In this document: piece by piece, positions 14,129 through 22,168 of the stretch | Position numbering within the stretch: position 1 is the stretch's first letter | How the letters are laid out: every line of letters starts with the position of its first letter | Assembly (NCBI GenBank): GCA_046541415.1 | Contig: JBKHDI010000063.1 | Span: 1 to 22,235 of the forward strand | Origin: CAZOVB01 sp046541415 | GTDB lineage: Bacteria > Planctomycetota > Phycisphaerae > SM23-33 | Direction: 5' to 3' | Length of the DNA: 22,235 nucleotides | Translations under genes and position numbers: made by a program | Notes under the pieces: model-generated | What the model was told of the DNA's origin: nothing | Seen by the model: only the letters and a program-made list of their open reading frames with translations | Databases searched by the model: none

Positions 14129-16531
14129 ATGCCGCGGGCACCGCTTGACATGGAGAACTCTCGCTGCGACATGCCGATCGATCCGGAAGGGACTTTTCGC
14201 AGCCGTCTGGATGCGATCGCCTCGTCGCTGCAGGTCTGCCTGCAACTTTCGGTGCTGGACCAGCCGGAGGAGATCCTCCTCCAGGCAGGCTGCGCCGCAC
14301 GCTGTGGCGACTGCGACCGCCCGTTCGGCCAAGGCTGCCTCCAAGCAGCCCAACTGAGCGGACCGCCCGGCAAGAGCTGGGCCTGCAGGCGGGGCATGGG
14401 CATAGCCGGTACCGAAATGGCCCTGCCGGACGGCAGGGCAGTCCGCCTGCTGCTGGGGCCCGCGCCGGCCGAGATGATCGACTGCCTCAAAGCCCAATGC
14501 CTGCTCCTGGAGCACGTCCTGCTCAGCCAGGCCGAGACGCAGATGACCCGGCGCCGCCTCGAAAGCGACCTGCAGGCTCGCAAGGCCGTCCAGGAAATGA
14601 TGTCCGGCAGGATGCATTTCCTCCAGCAGCTGATCGACCGGATACCCAACCCGATCTATTACACAGACCCGACCGGCCGCTACCTCGGCTGCAACGAACT
14701 CTACTCCCGTCTGGTCTTCAGTGCCCCCCGCAGCCGCATCCTCGGGCGGACCATCCTCGAACTGCAGGACCTGATCTCTCCATCCCTGGCCGAGCTGTAT
14801 CAGAGTCAGCAGCGCGACCTGCTGACCAGCGGGGGGCTCCGGACGTTCGAGGCTCCGGTGCAACTGCAGGATGGCTCTACGCGGTACTACGAGTTCCACA
14901 AGTCGACCCTTCAGGACGCCGACGGCAGGGAGTCGGGACTCCTGTGCGTGATGGTCGATATCACCCGGCGCGTTGAGCTGGTCGAGGCACTGGCCGAGGC
15001 CCGCGCCACGGCCGAGTCGGCCGCCCGGGCCAAAACCGAGTTCCTCACCCACGTCAGCCACGAGATCCGCACGCCCATGCTCAGCCTTGTGGACCTGCTG
15101 GAGCTTCGGGGCCTGACCGAACTGGACGGCCACCAACGCAGCCAACTGGAGCAGATCGAAAGCTGCGCCCGGACGCTGATGAGAATGCTCGACGAGATCC
15201 TGGACTTCTCATACATCGAATCGGGCAAGGCTCGAACCGAAATGACGGTTTTCGACCTGCATCAGTCTCTGACCGGCGCGGTCCGCTCGGCCATGCCCGC
15301 CGCAACGGCAGAAGGGACCGAACTGTCCCTGGAAATCCAACCGCTGCTGCCACGCTGGATCCGTTGCGACCGCGGGCGCCTCCGCAAGATCCTGGATCTG
15401 CTGCTGTTTCAGGCCATCGCTGCCGGGGCAGGAACTCCGGTCCAGCTCCGGGCTCGCTGGGAAGAACGGGCCGTCGGCCAGGGAACGTTGGTGGTGGTGG
15501 TCCACACGCCCCAGCCCGGGCGGAGCGAACAGGCCCGACACGGCGAAAAGGGCCAGAAACCGTCCGAAATGGGCTTGGCGATGACGATCTGTGCCAAGCA
15601 GGCCGAGCTGATCGGCGGGAGGCTGCTGCGCGAACCGGGCCGATGGGACAACTCAGCTTTGCGCCTGTCCCTGCCTCTGAACCTGCCCGACCAGCTGCCC
15701 TGGCCGACGCTGGAAGCGCCTATCGCCCGGACCCTTCGAGTGCTGGTGTTCTCCTCGGACGATGCGCTGCAGCAGCAGCTGGCTGAACAACTCTCCGGGT
15801 GGGGGGCAGCCTATGACCAGGCCGCTGACCTGGTCAGTGCCCAGACGTTCCTGGCCGGGAGCATCGAGACAGGCCGCTTCTACAGCCACGTCATCCTGGA
15901 CGGCCGATTGGAGGTCTCGGACCGCTCGGCCTTCGCCCAGCAGTTGCAGTCCAACCCGGCGGTGGGGGCGCCGACGCCGCTGCTTGTCTGTTCGGCCGGA
16001 CAGGAGCCTGCCGAGCCTTCCGACCCGTGGACGATCCTCTCTCTGCCGCTTCTGGACCGCGAGTTGATCGACGCCCTTTCCGGACAGTTCGACCAACAGG
16101 GCCGCAGCGGAAACGGTCACCACAGGCCCCTGCGGATTTTGGTAGCCGAGGACAACTCGGTTACGCAGGTGGTGCTCAGGCAATTGCTCGAACAGATGGG
16201 CCACAGTGTCCAGATCGCCTCCAACGGCATCGAGGCGCTGATCGCCGTGGAAAGTCGAGACCTGGACCTGGTGTTCATGGACGTCCAGATGCCGGAGATG
16301 GACGGCCTGGCCGCCGCCGGGGCCATTCGCCAGCGAGAACAGGTGTTCGGCACGCACCTGCCGATTGTCGCCCTGAGCGGTCGTGACGAGCTGGAAAGCT
16401 CCGATCTCTGCCTGGCAGCGGGGATGGACGGCTACCTGACCAAGCCCGTCCGGGTCGATCAACTCCGCGAGGCCATCGAGCAGATGGTCCCCTCCTGCAC
16501 CGGTTGCAGAACGCTCTCTTCCGGGCGGTAA
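14129..16531 (+). CDS. Hybrid histidine kinase with Cys-rich sensor, eroded ATPase domain, pseudo-receiver and receiver
   Basis: 800-residue signalling protein without membrane segments. Order: N-terminal domain (about 25-135) with C55, C59, C62, C70 and C86, resembling PocR-type ligand-binding domains; a helix (about 136-165); PAS (about 166-285); HisKA (about 300-370) with H311 in LTHVSHEIRTPM; an ATPase-like domain (about 375-520); a first receiver-like domain (536-650); and a second receiver (667-788) with E674/D675, D718 (LVFMDVQMPEMDG), S750 and K772. The ATPase domain lacks its key residues: the N-box reads ILDLLLFQAIAAG with Q428 in place of Asn, the DTGxG box is HTPQPGR (459-465), and the glycine lid is replaced by KPSEMGLAM. 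The first receiver keeps D591 but has SS (542-543) for the acidic pair and L639 for the lysine. Starts at 14129, 14150 and 14171 are all possible; none has a good ribosome-binding site. It diverges from the other hybrid kinase. Confidence 0.9.
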   Translation: MPRAPLDMENSRCDMPIDPEGTFRSRLDAIASSLQVCLQLSVLDQPEEILLQAGCAARCGDCDRPFGQGCLQAAQLSGPPGKSWACRRGMGIAGTEMALPDGRAVRLLLGPAPAEMIDCLKAQCLLLEHVLLSQAETQMTRRRLESDLQARKAVQEMMSGRMHFLQQLIDRIPNPIYYTDPTGRYLGCNELYSRLVFSAPRSRILGRTILELQDLISPSLAELYQSQQRDLLTSGGLRTFEAPVQLQDGSTRYYEFHKSTLQDADGRESGLLCVMVDITRRVELVEALAEARATAESAARAKTEFLTHVSHEIRTPMLSLVDLLELRGLTELDGHQRSQLEQIESCARTLMRMLDEILDFSYIESGKARTEMTVFDLHQSLTGAVRSAMPAATAEGTELSLEIQPLLPRWIRCDRGRLRKILDLLLFQAIAAGAGTPVQLRARWEERAVGQGTLVVVVHTPQPGRSEQARHGEKGQKPSEMGLAMTICAKQAELIGGRLLREPGRWDNSALRLSLPLNLPDQLPWPTLEAPIARTLRVLVFSSDDALQQQLAEQLSGWGAAYDQAADLVSAQTFLAGSIETGRFYSHVILDGRLEVSDRSAFAQQLQSNPAVGAPTPLLVCSAGQEPAEPSDPWTILSLPLLDRELIDALSGQFDQQGRSGNGHHRPLRILVAEDNSVTQVVLRQLLEQMGHSVQIASNGIEALIAVESRDLDLVFMDVQMPEMDGLAAAGAIRQREQVFGTHLPIVALSGRDELESSDLCLAAGMDGYLTKPVRVDQLREAIEQMVPSCTGCRTLSSGR

Positions 16532-16572
16532 GCCGCGGCAGGGCGAGTTTATCCTTGTTGCCCCGCCGCGGC
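16532..16572 (+). terminator. Strong hairpin directly after the plus-strand hybrid kinase
   Basis: GCCGCGGCAGGGC (16532-16544) pairs with GCCCCGCCGCGGC (16560-16572) as a 13-bp stem with a single A-C mismatch and a 15-base loop, starting on the base after the kinase TAA. No U-run follows, so termination may be partial or the hairpin may protect the mRNA 3' end. It lies 95 bp before the next gene. Confidence 0.55.
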
Positions 16573-16667
16573 GATTCTAGCATGGTCGGTGCGATGTCTC
16601 GCCCGGTGAGCGGTCGAAGTGTACCGCCCCGGACGATCAGCCGATCCACTCGCCTGGAGTGACTCTC

Positions 16668-18620
16668 ATGAAGATTCGATTCCTGCTTATGCTCGTGCTG
16701 GCCGGGGCCCTGGCCACCGGCGCCGCAGCCGACGAGGCCGCCAACCGCCTGGCAGAGGCCCGGAAAATCGTCGACGCATCCGACCGCTATCTGCACCACT
16801 CCGGGCTGAAACGCGGCATGCATGGCCACGGCCTGACCGTCCTGGCCGGGACCGAGATCGTCCGCTTCGATGTGACCATCCTCTCGGTGCTCAAAGGCAG
16901 CGAGCCCCACCGGGACATGATCCTGGCCCGCCTGGCCGGTCCGGGACAGGAAAGCTTCCTGGATGTCAGCGGGATCATCGCCGGGATGAGCGGCTCGCCG
17001 GTGTACATGACCGACCCGACCGACGGAAAGAGCAAGCTGATCGGCGCCGTCGCATACGGCTGGTTCGCCCAGAAGACGCCGATCTGCGGCATTCAGCCGA
17101 TTACGCAGATGATCGCCGCCAGCGACCTGGTCGGCCCCAAGGACGATCCGGAAGCCGGCGCCGCGACTCCAGAAGTCCACCGGCGCGGCCTGGGCTTGAC
17201 TGCCGAACAGTTCCGCACCCTGCTGCGAGCCCGAGTCAAGGCCGACGTTGTGGCCGAAGCCTGGCAAATCGCCCGCAACAGCCGCCCGCGGGCCGCCCTG
17301 GCCGATCGTCGCCTGGCCAGGCTGGACGTGCCTCTCTCGGTCCCCACCGCCTCGGATTCCGCAATCGAGTCGCTCCAACAACTGCTCGCCCCGGCCGGTC
17401 TGCGACCCGTCCAGGCCGCCGCTGCCGCCAAGGCCCCCGAGGAGGCAAAGGCAAAGCTCGAACCCGGTGGCGCGATCGCGGTGAACCTCGTCACCGGCGA
17501 CATGGACTTCGCCGCGGTGGGAACCGTCACCGACGTCGTCGACGATACGGTTCTGGCCTTCGGGCACAGCTTCATGGCCGAGGGGCCCAGCGACTTGCCG
17601 ATGGGCCCGGCCTACGTGCACACGGTCATCTCCACGTTCCGCAGCTTCAAGCTTGCCTCGCCGATTTCCACGACCGGCGCACTGCAACGCGACGAACAGA
17701 CCGCCGTGGTGGGCAAGGTCGGGGCCGTCTCACAGACCGTGCCGATGAAGATCCACCTGAACCTCATTCCCGCCGGCAGGAAGCAGACGCTGGAGTTCCA
17801 GGTCGTCCGCGACCGCCGCTATCTGCCCCTGTTGATGCGGGCCTTGGTGGACATGGCCTTCTACGCCTGGTCCGACCCGCCCGAACAGCACCACGTCAGC
17901 TACCGGATCGACGTGGAGTACGAACAGCTGGGCCGGATGGAGATCCGCAACGTCTTTTCCGGCGCCGGCGCCGGGCCCGTCGCCTCGGATCTGGGCCTGC
18001 TGCTGTTCTCCCTGGTCGACAACCCCGTCGCCGCTCCGCGATTCCCCAGCCGCGTTGAGGTGGAGATCACGCTGCAGGAAGGTACGCGCCAGGTTCGATT
18101 GGAGCAGGTCACCCTCGACAGCCGGATCGTCAAGCCCGGCGGCCGGCTCAGCGGCCGGGCCCGGTTCCGCCCGTTCCGGGACGAGCCATTCGACAAACCC
18201 TTCAGCTTCCAGCTTCCCGACGACATCCAGCCGGGCCAGTACGAACTGCGCATCGGCGACTACATGCTGCAACTGGATGCTCTCAGCGACGCGATGCCCA
18301 ACCGCTTTGACCCCCGCTCAGCCGAGGGGATCTTCCAGACCGTCCGAACGATCACCCAGCCGCGGATCGACCAGCTGTACCTGGTAGTTCAGAGCCAGGA
18401 TTCGTCCCTTGCGATCCGCCAGGATGTCCTCAACGACCTGCCCCCCAGCCGGCTGGAGATGCTCCGCCAGGCCAACCCGCCCCGTAGCCGCGCCGCGCGG
18501 AACTTCTGGGGCCGGTCCATCCCCGTCGAGTTCCACGTCGCCGGACAGCAGGCAGTGGAGTTTACCGTACAACGCCAGCCGAGCGAGATGTTGCTGGCCC
18601 CGGAAAGGAACGACCCGTGA
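16668..18620 (+). CDS. Secreted SpoIVB-type (S55) peptidase homologue
   Basis: 650-residue exported protein with a Sec signal peptide (1-21: KIR, then a hydrophobic core, ending GAAAD). The mature N-terminal part has MHGHGLTVLAGTEIVRFDVTIL (51-72) and SGIIAGMSGSPVYM (101-114) followed by KLIGAVAYGW (123-132). These correspond to the GHG and GMSGSP elements of S55 peptidases such as SpoIVB, placing H54 and S108 as candidate catalytic residues. A later block, AFGHSFMAEGPSDLPMGPAYVHTVIS, is typical of longer S55-domain proteins. A C-terminal region (about 450-640) looks beta-rich, with VKPGGRLSGRARFRPFRDEP and a tail resembling bacterial outer-surface beta-sandwiches. ATG 16668 is chosen because GGAG lies 8 bases upstream; the in-frame GTG at 16659 overlaps that GGAG. 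The stop overlaps the next gene's start. No sporulation genes are nearby, so the SpoIVB job in spore signalling is not implied; whether it is an active protease is untested. Confidence 0.82.
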   Translation: MKIRFLLMLVLAGALATGAAADEAANRLAEARKIVDASDRYLHHSGLKRGMHGHGLTVLAGTEIVRFDVTILSVLKGSEPHRDMILARLAGPGQESFLDVSGIIAGMSGSPVYMTDPTDGKSKLIGAVAYGWFAQKTPICGIQPITQMIAASDLVGPKDDPEAGAATPEVHRRGLGLTAEQFRTLLRARVKADVVAEAWQIARNSRPRAALADRRLARLDVPLSVPTASDSAIESLQQLLAPAGLRPVQAAAAAKAPEEAKAKLEPGGAIAVNLVTGDMDFAAVGTVTDVVDDTVLAFGHSFMAEGPSDLPMGPAYVHTVISTFRSFKLASPISTTGALQRDEQTAVVGKVGAVSQTVPMKIHLNLIPAGRKQTLEFQVVRDRRYLPLLMRALVDMAFYAWSDPPEQHHVSYRIDVEYEQLGRMEIRNVFSGAGAGPVASDLGLLLFSLVDNPVAAPRFPSRVEVEITLQEGTRQVRLEQVTLDSRIVKPGGRLSGRARFRPFRDEPFDKPFSFQLPDDIQPGQYELRIGDYMLQLDALSDAMPNRFDPRSAEGIFQTVRTITQPRIDQLYLVVQSQDSSLAIRQDVLNDLPPSRLEMLRQANPPRSRAARNFWGRSIPVEFHVAGQQAVEFTVQRQPSEMLLAPERNDP

Positions 18621-20809
18621 GAACGTTTGCAGCATGTATTGCCTTGGCCCTGCTGGTCCCAGCTGCCCTGGCCGTTCAGCCCGTTATCGTCAACCACACG
18701 ACCGAGAAGGACTTCTTCGACGGGCAGTTCACCCGCACGCTGGTCGACTCGACCGGGCGGGTCCGCCTGGCCCCGCGCGTGGCGGTCGAGCTGGCGCCCG
18801 ATGCAGCCGGCAAGCTCATGACCGCCGTGGCCGTCGACGGCCGGACGATCTACGCTGCCGGCGGGACCGATGGGACGATCTGGAAGATTTCCGGAGACCA
18901 GGTCGACCGCTTCGCGCAGATCCCGGCGATGATGGTCACCGGCCTGGCCGTTCGCGAGGGCAGGCTGTTGGCCATCGGCGCAGGCAGGCAGGCGGGCCTG
19001 TGGCATATCCTGGCAGACGGGTCGGTCAAAGCCCTCTTTACCCCCGAGAACGTGCGGTACTTCTGGGCCATGGCCGCAGGCGACGACGGCGCGGTCTACA
19101 TCGCCGCCGGCGCCCCGGCCGGACTGTGGAAGGTGGGCAAAGACGGCCAGTCGCAGTCGCTGCTGAAGCCCGATGACAAACTCGCCAAGAATCTCCTGTC
19201 GGTCGCCGTGGGCCCGGACGGGTCGGTCTTTGCCGGTTCCGACAGTCGGGGGCTGATCTGGAAGGTCACTCCCGGGGGCCAGTCCCGGGTGATCTTCGAC
19301 GCGGCAGAGAATGAAATCGCCTCGCTGCTTCCCGACGCCAACGGCGGACTTTTCGTAGCGACCTCCGATGCTTCCAAGGCCAAGCCCGACGCGGCCGAGA
19401 CGCCAAGCGATCAGCAGACCGGCCGCTCTGCACCCGCTGCCGATCAGCCCGCACCGCAGGTCCCAGAGACCGAAGGACAGGACGAGCGGCCCCAGCCTCG
19501 ACAAGCCGGGTCTGACGATGGTGGCGACGATGACGACGACGCCCCGGCAGCTCGCGGCTCGGCCAAGCCGCCGTCGACCAAGGCATCGCCCAACGGGCCA
19601 GGCAACGCCGTCTACTACATCCGCCCGGACGGACTGGTCGAGGCGGTCTTCCGCAGGCCCGTGACCATCCTGGCCATGGTCCGCCAGGGCGAGAAGCTCA
19701 TCCTGGCTACCGGACATGGCGGGCGAATCTATCGCGTCAGCCTCGATGGCGACGTTGTCGGCGTTCTGGCAGATTCCGAGGCAGAGCAGGTCACCGCCCT
19801 GGCTGCCGCTGCCGACGGATCGATCGGCTTTGCAACCGCCAACCCGGGCTCTGCCGGGCGGATCGGCGCCGCACCGGCCGAGTCGGGCACGTACGAGTCC
19901 AAGCCCATCGACGCCGGGCAGATCGCCGCCTTTGGCTCAGCGCGCCTGCTGGCGAAGATTCCCGAAGCAGCCAGCGTGAAGTTCTCCGCCCGCTCGGGCA
20001 ACCTGGAAGACACCGAGGCAGGCACGTGGTCCGACTGGTCTGTTGCGGTCGACGTAAAATCCGGGTCGTATTTTCAACTGGACGTGCCCGCCGGTCGGTT
20101 CCTGCAGTATCGCCTGGAGCTTTCCGGACCCGCCCCGGCCGAGACCGTCGTCGAGAGCGTCGAGCTGGCTTACCAGGTCGCCAATCTGCCCCCGGCGATC
20201 TCGTCGCTGACCGTGGAGGCGACGGACAAGGCGTCCGGCCCGCCGCAGCCCAGCAAGGTCTATCGCCAGCTGGACATCCAGGCCGCCGACGCCAACAAGG
20301 ACAAGATGGAATACACCATCGAGATCCGCCCCATCGACAGCAGGGCGCCCTGGCTGCAGATCGCCGAGAAGCAGAACAAGACCCGCTACGTCTGGGACAC
20401 CCGGGGCACGGCCGACGGGATCTACGAGATCCGCGTGGTCGTCACCGATGCCCCGTCGAACCCGCCGGCCCAGGCCCGCCAGACCGTGCGGATCTCCGAA
20501 CCGGTCACCGTAGATAACGCCGCGCCCGTTATCACCGACCTGGGCGGGCGCCTGGAAGGCCGCACAGCCGTCGTCGAGGGACGCATCGCCGACAAGCTCT
20601 CCCGCATCACCGATATCGCCTACGCGGTCGATTCGCAGGACCAGTGGACGGCCGTGGCAGCCGGCGACGGCCTGACCGACAGCCCGAACGAGTCGTTCAA
20701 GCTGACCACCGGGCCGCTGGAACCGGGCACGCACCGCGTTGTGGTCCGGGCCGTCGACGAATACGGCAATACCGGCTACGCGTCGGTGATCCTCGACGTG
20801 GCGCGGTAG
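18617..20809 (+). CDS. Secreted beta-propeller / beta-sandwich protein, function unknown
   Basis: 730-residue exported protein. A Sec signal peptide (MRTFAACIALALLVPAALA, cleavage likely after residue 19) precedes a propeller-like region with blade motifs GTIWKISGD (86-94), AGLWHILADG (126-135), AGLWKVGKDG (168-177), GLIWKVTPGG (212-221) and GRIYRVSLDG (369-378). The propeller is split by a disordered insert (about 252-330), rich in P, A, Q and D with a DDDDD run. After it, about 425-525 is a beta-sandwich-like domain (SARSGNLEDTEAGTWSDWS, FLQYRLELSG), then Ig/fibronectin-like segments to the end (PPAISSLTVEA, NAAPVITDLGG). Start is GTG 18617, supported by AGGA 7 bases upstream. It overlaps the peptidase-homologue stop as GTGA, so the two are probably translated together and act in the same extracytoplasmic place. 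No catalytic residues are evident; a binding or scaffold role is inference. Confidence 0.75.
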   Translation: MRTFAACIALALLVPAALAVQPVIVNHTTEKDFFDGQFTRTLVDSTGRVRLAPRVAVELAPDAAGKLMTAVAVDGRTIYAAGGTDGTIWKISGDQVDRFAQIPAMMVTGLAVREGRLLAIGAGRQAGLWHILADGSVKALFTPENVRYFWAMAAGDDGAVYIAAGAPAGLWKVGKDGQSQSLLKPDDKLAKNLLSVAVGPDGSVFAGSDSRGLIWKVTPGGQSRVIFDAAENEIASLLPDANGGLFVATSDASKAKPDAAETPSDQQTGRSAPAADQPAPQVPETEGQDERPQPRQAGSDDGGDDDDDAPAARGSAKPPSTKASPNGPGNAVYYIRPDGLVEAVFRRPVTILAMVRQGEKLILATGHGGRIYRVSLDGDVVGVLADSEAEQVTALAAAADGSIGFATANPGSAGRIGAAPAESGTYESKPIDAGQIAAFGSARLLAKIPEAASVKFSARSGNLEDTEAGTWSDWSVAVDVKSGSYFQLDVPAGRFLQYRLELSGPAPAETVVESVELAYQVANLPPAISSLTVEATDKASGPPQPSKVYRQLDIQAADANKDKMEYTIEIRPIDSRAPWLQIAEKQNKTRYVWDTRGTADGIYEIRVVVTDAPSNPPAQARQTVRISEPVTVDNAAPVITDLGGRLEGRTAVVEGRIADKLSRITDIAYAVDSQDQWTAVAAGDGLTDSPNESFKLTTGPLEPGTHRVVVRAVDEYGNTGYASVILDVAR

Positions 20810-20850
20810 AATACACCCAACCAGAATCTCCCAGGGGCAACTGCGAGACC

Positions 20851-22146
20851 ATGATGCTCAACCAAGAGCTGCTCGAAACAATCGAGAAGATCCCGATTAT
20901 CGACGTCCACAGCCATCTCAAACGAGACGCGATGGCGGCCTCGGACATCGAATCGGTCGTGCTCTACCACATGCTGCGTTACGGCCTGCGGGCCGCCGGG
21001 GCCGACGAGGAGGCACTCTGGCCCGGCAGGGACTTCCACCAGCCCGGCGACCGGGGCGCCGAAGCCATCGCCTGCCACCGGCGGATCTACTCGACCAGCT
21101 TTGCCTGGGCGATGCGGCAGATCCTGGCCGACCTGTACGACTTCGACAAACAACTGAACGAGCAAACGCTGGATGAGCTGCGGCAGAAATTCGCCGACCG
21201 TGCCACGGCCGACGACTGGGGCCAACAGGTGCTCGCCAAGGCAGGCGTCGTCCGTGTCATGTCCAGTCGCACCGACGTGCCGCCGTTGGAGGACAACCAG
21301 GCCGATCCGGGCCTGCGATTCACCATCGAGCGCGGCGCGACCCCGCACGCTTACGAGTACCACGACTGGCAGAAGTTCCTGGGAGGCATCGCCAAGCGAG
21401 GCAACCGGGACATCCGCACCTACGCCGACTTCCAGGACTTCTGCGACGACTTCTACGGGCAGATGGATTGGTCGGACAAGCACGGCCTGGTCAGCTGGGT
21501 CAGCTCCGAGGCCGACTACACCCCCATGCCCGACAGCCAGGCCGACCGGGCCATTCAGCAACTGCGTGAGGGCAAGGACATCGACCCGGCCGAGTCGCGC
21601 AGACTCCGCGGCGCGATGGTCCGCGCCATGCTTCGCGCGGTGTCCGACAAGACGAAGATCTTCCAGCTGGTCTACGGCATCCAGTTCCTGGCCGAGGGCA
21701 AACCGCACCCGGTGGCCAAGGCGGCAGAGAGCTTCGCGCCCACGTTGAGTTTCCTGGCAGCGGACTTCCCCGACATGCAGATCGACCTGCTGTCCGGCGC
21801 GGAATTCGACGAGCCGACCCTGACCTCGCTGGTCCTGGCCCACGATAACGTCTCGCTGAGCAGCTACTGGTGGCACACGTTCTATCCGTCGGTGATGCAG
21901 AGTTGCTGGCACCGCCGGTTGGACATGATCCCCACCAGCAGGCTGTGCGGGTTCTTCTCGGACGGCTGGTGCGTCGACTGGATCTACGGGCGCGCGGCGA
22001 TGACCCGCCGCGTGCTGTCCAATGTCCTGGCCGAGAAAATCCTGCAGGGCTTCTACACCGAATCCCAGGCGATCGACGTGGCCCGCGACTTGCTCTTCAA
22101 CACGCCCAAAGCGCTGTTCCTTTCAGAAGAAGACATCGCGGTCTGA
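20851..22146 (+). CDS. Uronate (glucuronate) isomerase-like amidohydrolase
   Basis: 431-residue cytoplasmic TIM-barrel protein of the amidohydrolase superfamily. It opens with IPIIDVHSHLKRD, whose HxH (H20, H22) is the metal-binding motif at the end of the first strand. Near the C-terminus, SDGWCVDWIYGRAAMTRRVLSN (370-391) matches the arrangement of uronate isomerase, where TDSRS followed by a Tyr-Arg-containing helix and RRILCN closes the barrel; D371 would be the metal/catalytic aspartate. The ending LLFNTPKALF also parallels the UxaC ending. It is shorter than UxaC (about 470) and diverges in the middle, so substrate may be a uronate or another sugar acid. Start ATG 20851 (or 20854) follows AGGGG by 13 bases; upstream frame sequence runs inside the preceding gene and is not protein-like. 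It lies 41 bp after the propeller gene with no terminator between, so co-transcription is possible, though the functional link is unclear. Confidence 0.78.
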   Translation: MMLNQELLETIEKIPIIDVHSHLKRDAMAASDIESVVLYHMLRYGLRAAGADEEALWPGRDFHQPGDRGAEAIACHRRIYSTSFAWAMRQILADLYDFDKQLNEQTLDELRQKFADRATADDWGQQVLAKAGVVRVMSSRTDVPPLEDNQADPGLRFTIERGATPHAYEYHDWQKFLGGIAKRGNRDIRTYADFQDFCDDFYGQMDWSDKHGLVSWVSSEADYTPMPDSQADRAIQQLREGKDIDPAESRRLRGAMVRAMLRAVSDKTKIFQLVYGIQFLAEGKPHPVAKAAESFAPTLSFLAADFPDMQIDLLSGAEFDEPTLTSLVLAHDNVSLSSYWWHTFYPSVMQSCWHRRLDMIPTSRLCGFFSDGWCVDWIYGRAAMTRRVLSNVLAEKILQGFYTESQAIDVARDLLFNTPKALFLSEEDIAV

Positions 22147-22154
22147 CCATACTG

Positions 22155-22168
22155 CGCCGCTTGCGGCG
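22155..22168 (+). terminator. Small GC hairpin after the amidohydrolase; rest of the right end empty
   Basis: CGCCGC-TT-GCGGCG begins 8 bases after the stop codon. No U-run follows. A second possible stem, CCGCC (22204-22208) with GGCGG (22221-22225), lies near the window end. No gene start is recognisable in 22147-22235. Confidence 0.3.

Noticed and set aside
16275..17687. 470-codon minus-strand open frame across the kinase end and the peptidase homologue
   Set aside because: It spans two well-supported plus-strand genes and a hairpin, has low-complexity composition and no ribosome-binding site I can defend.
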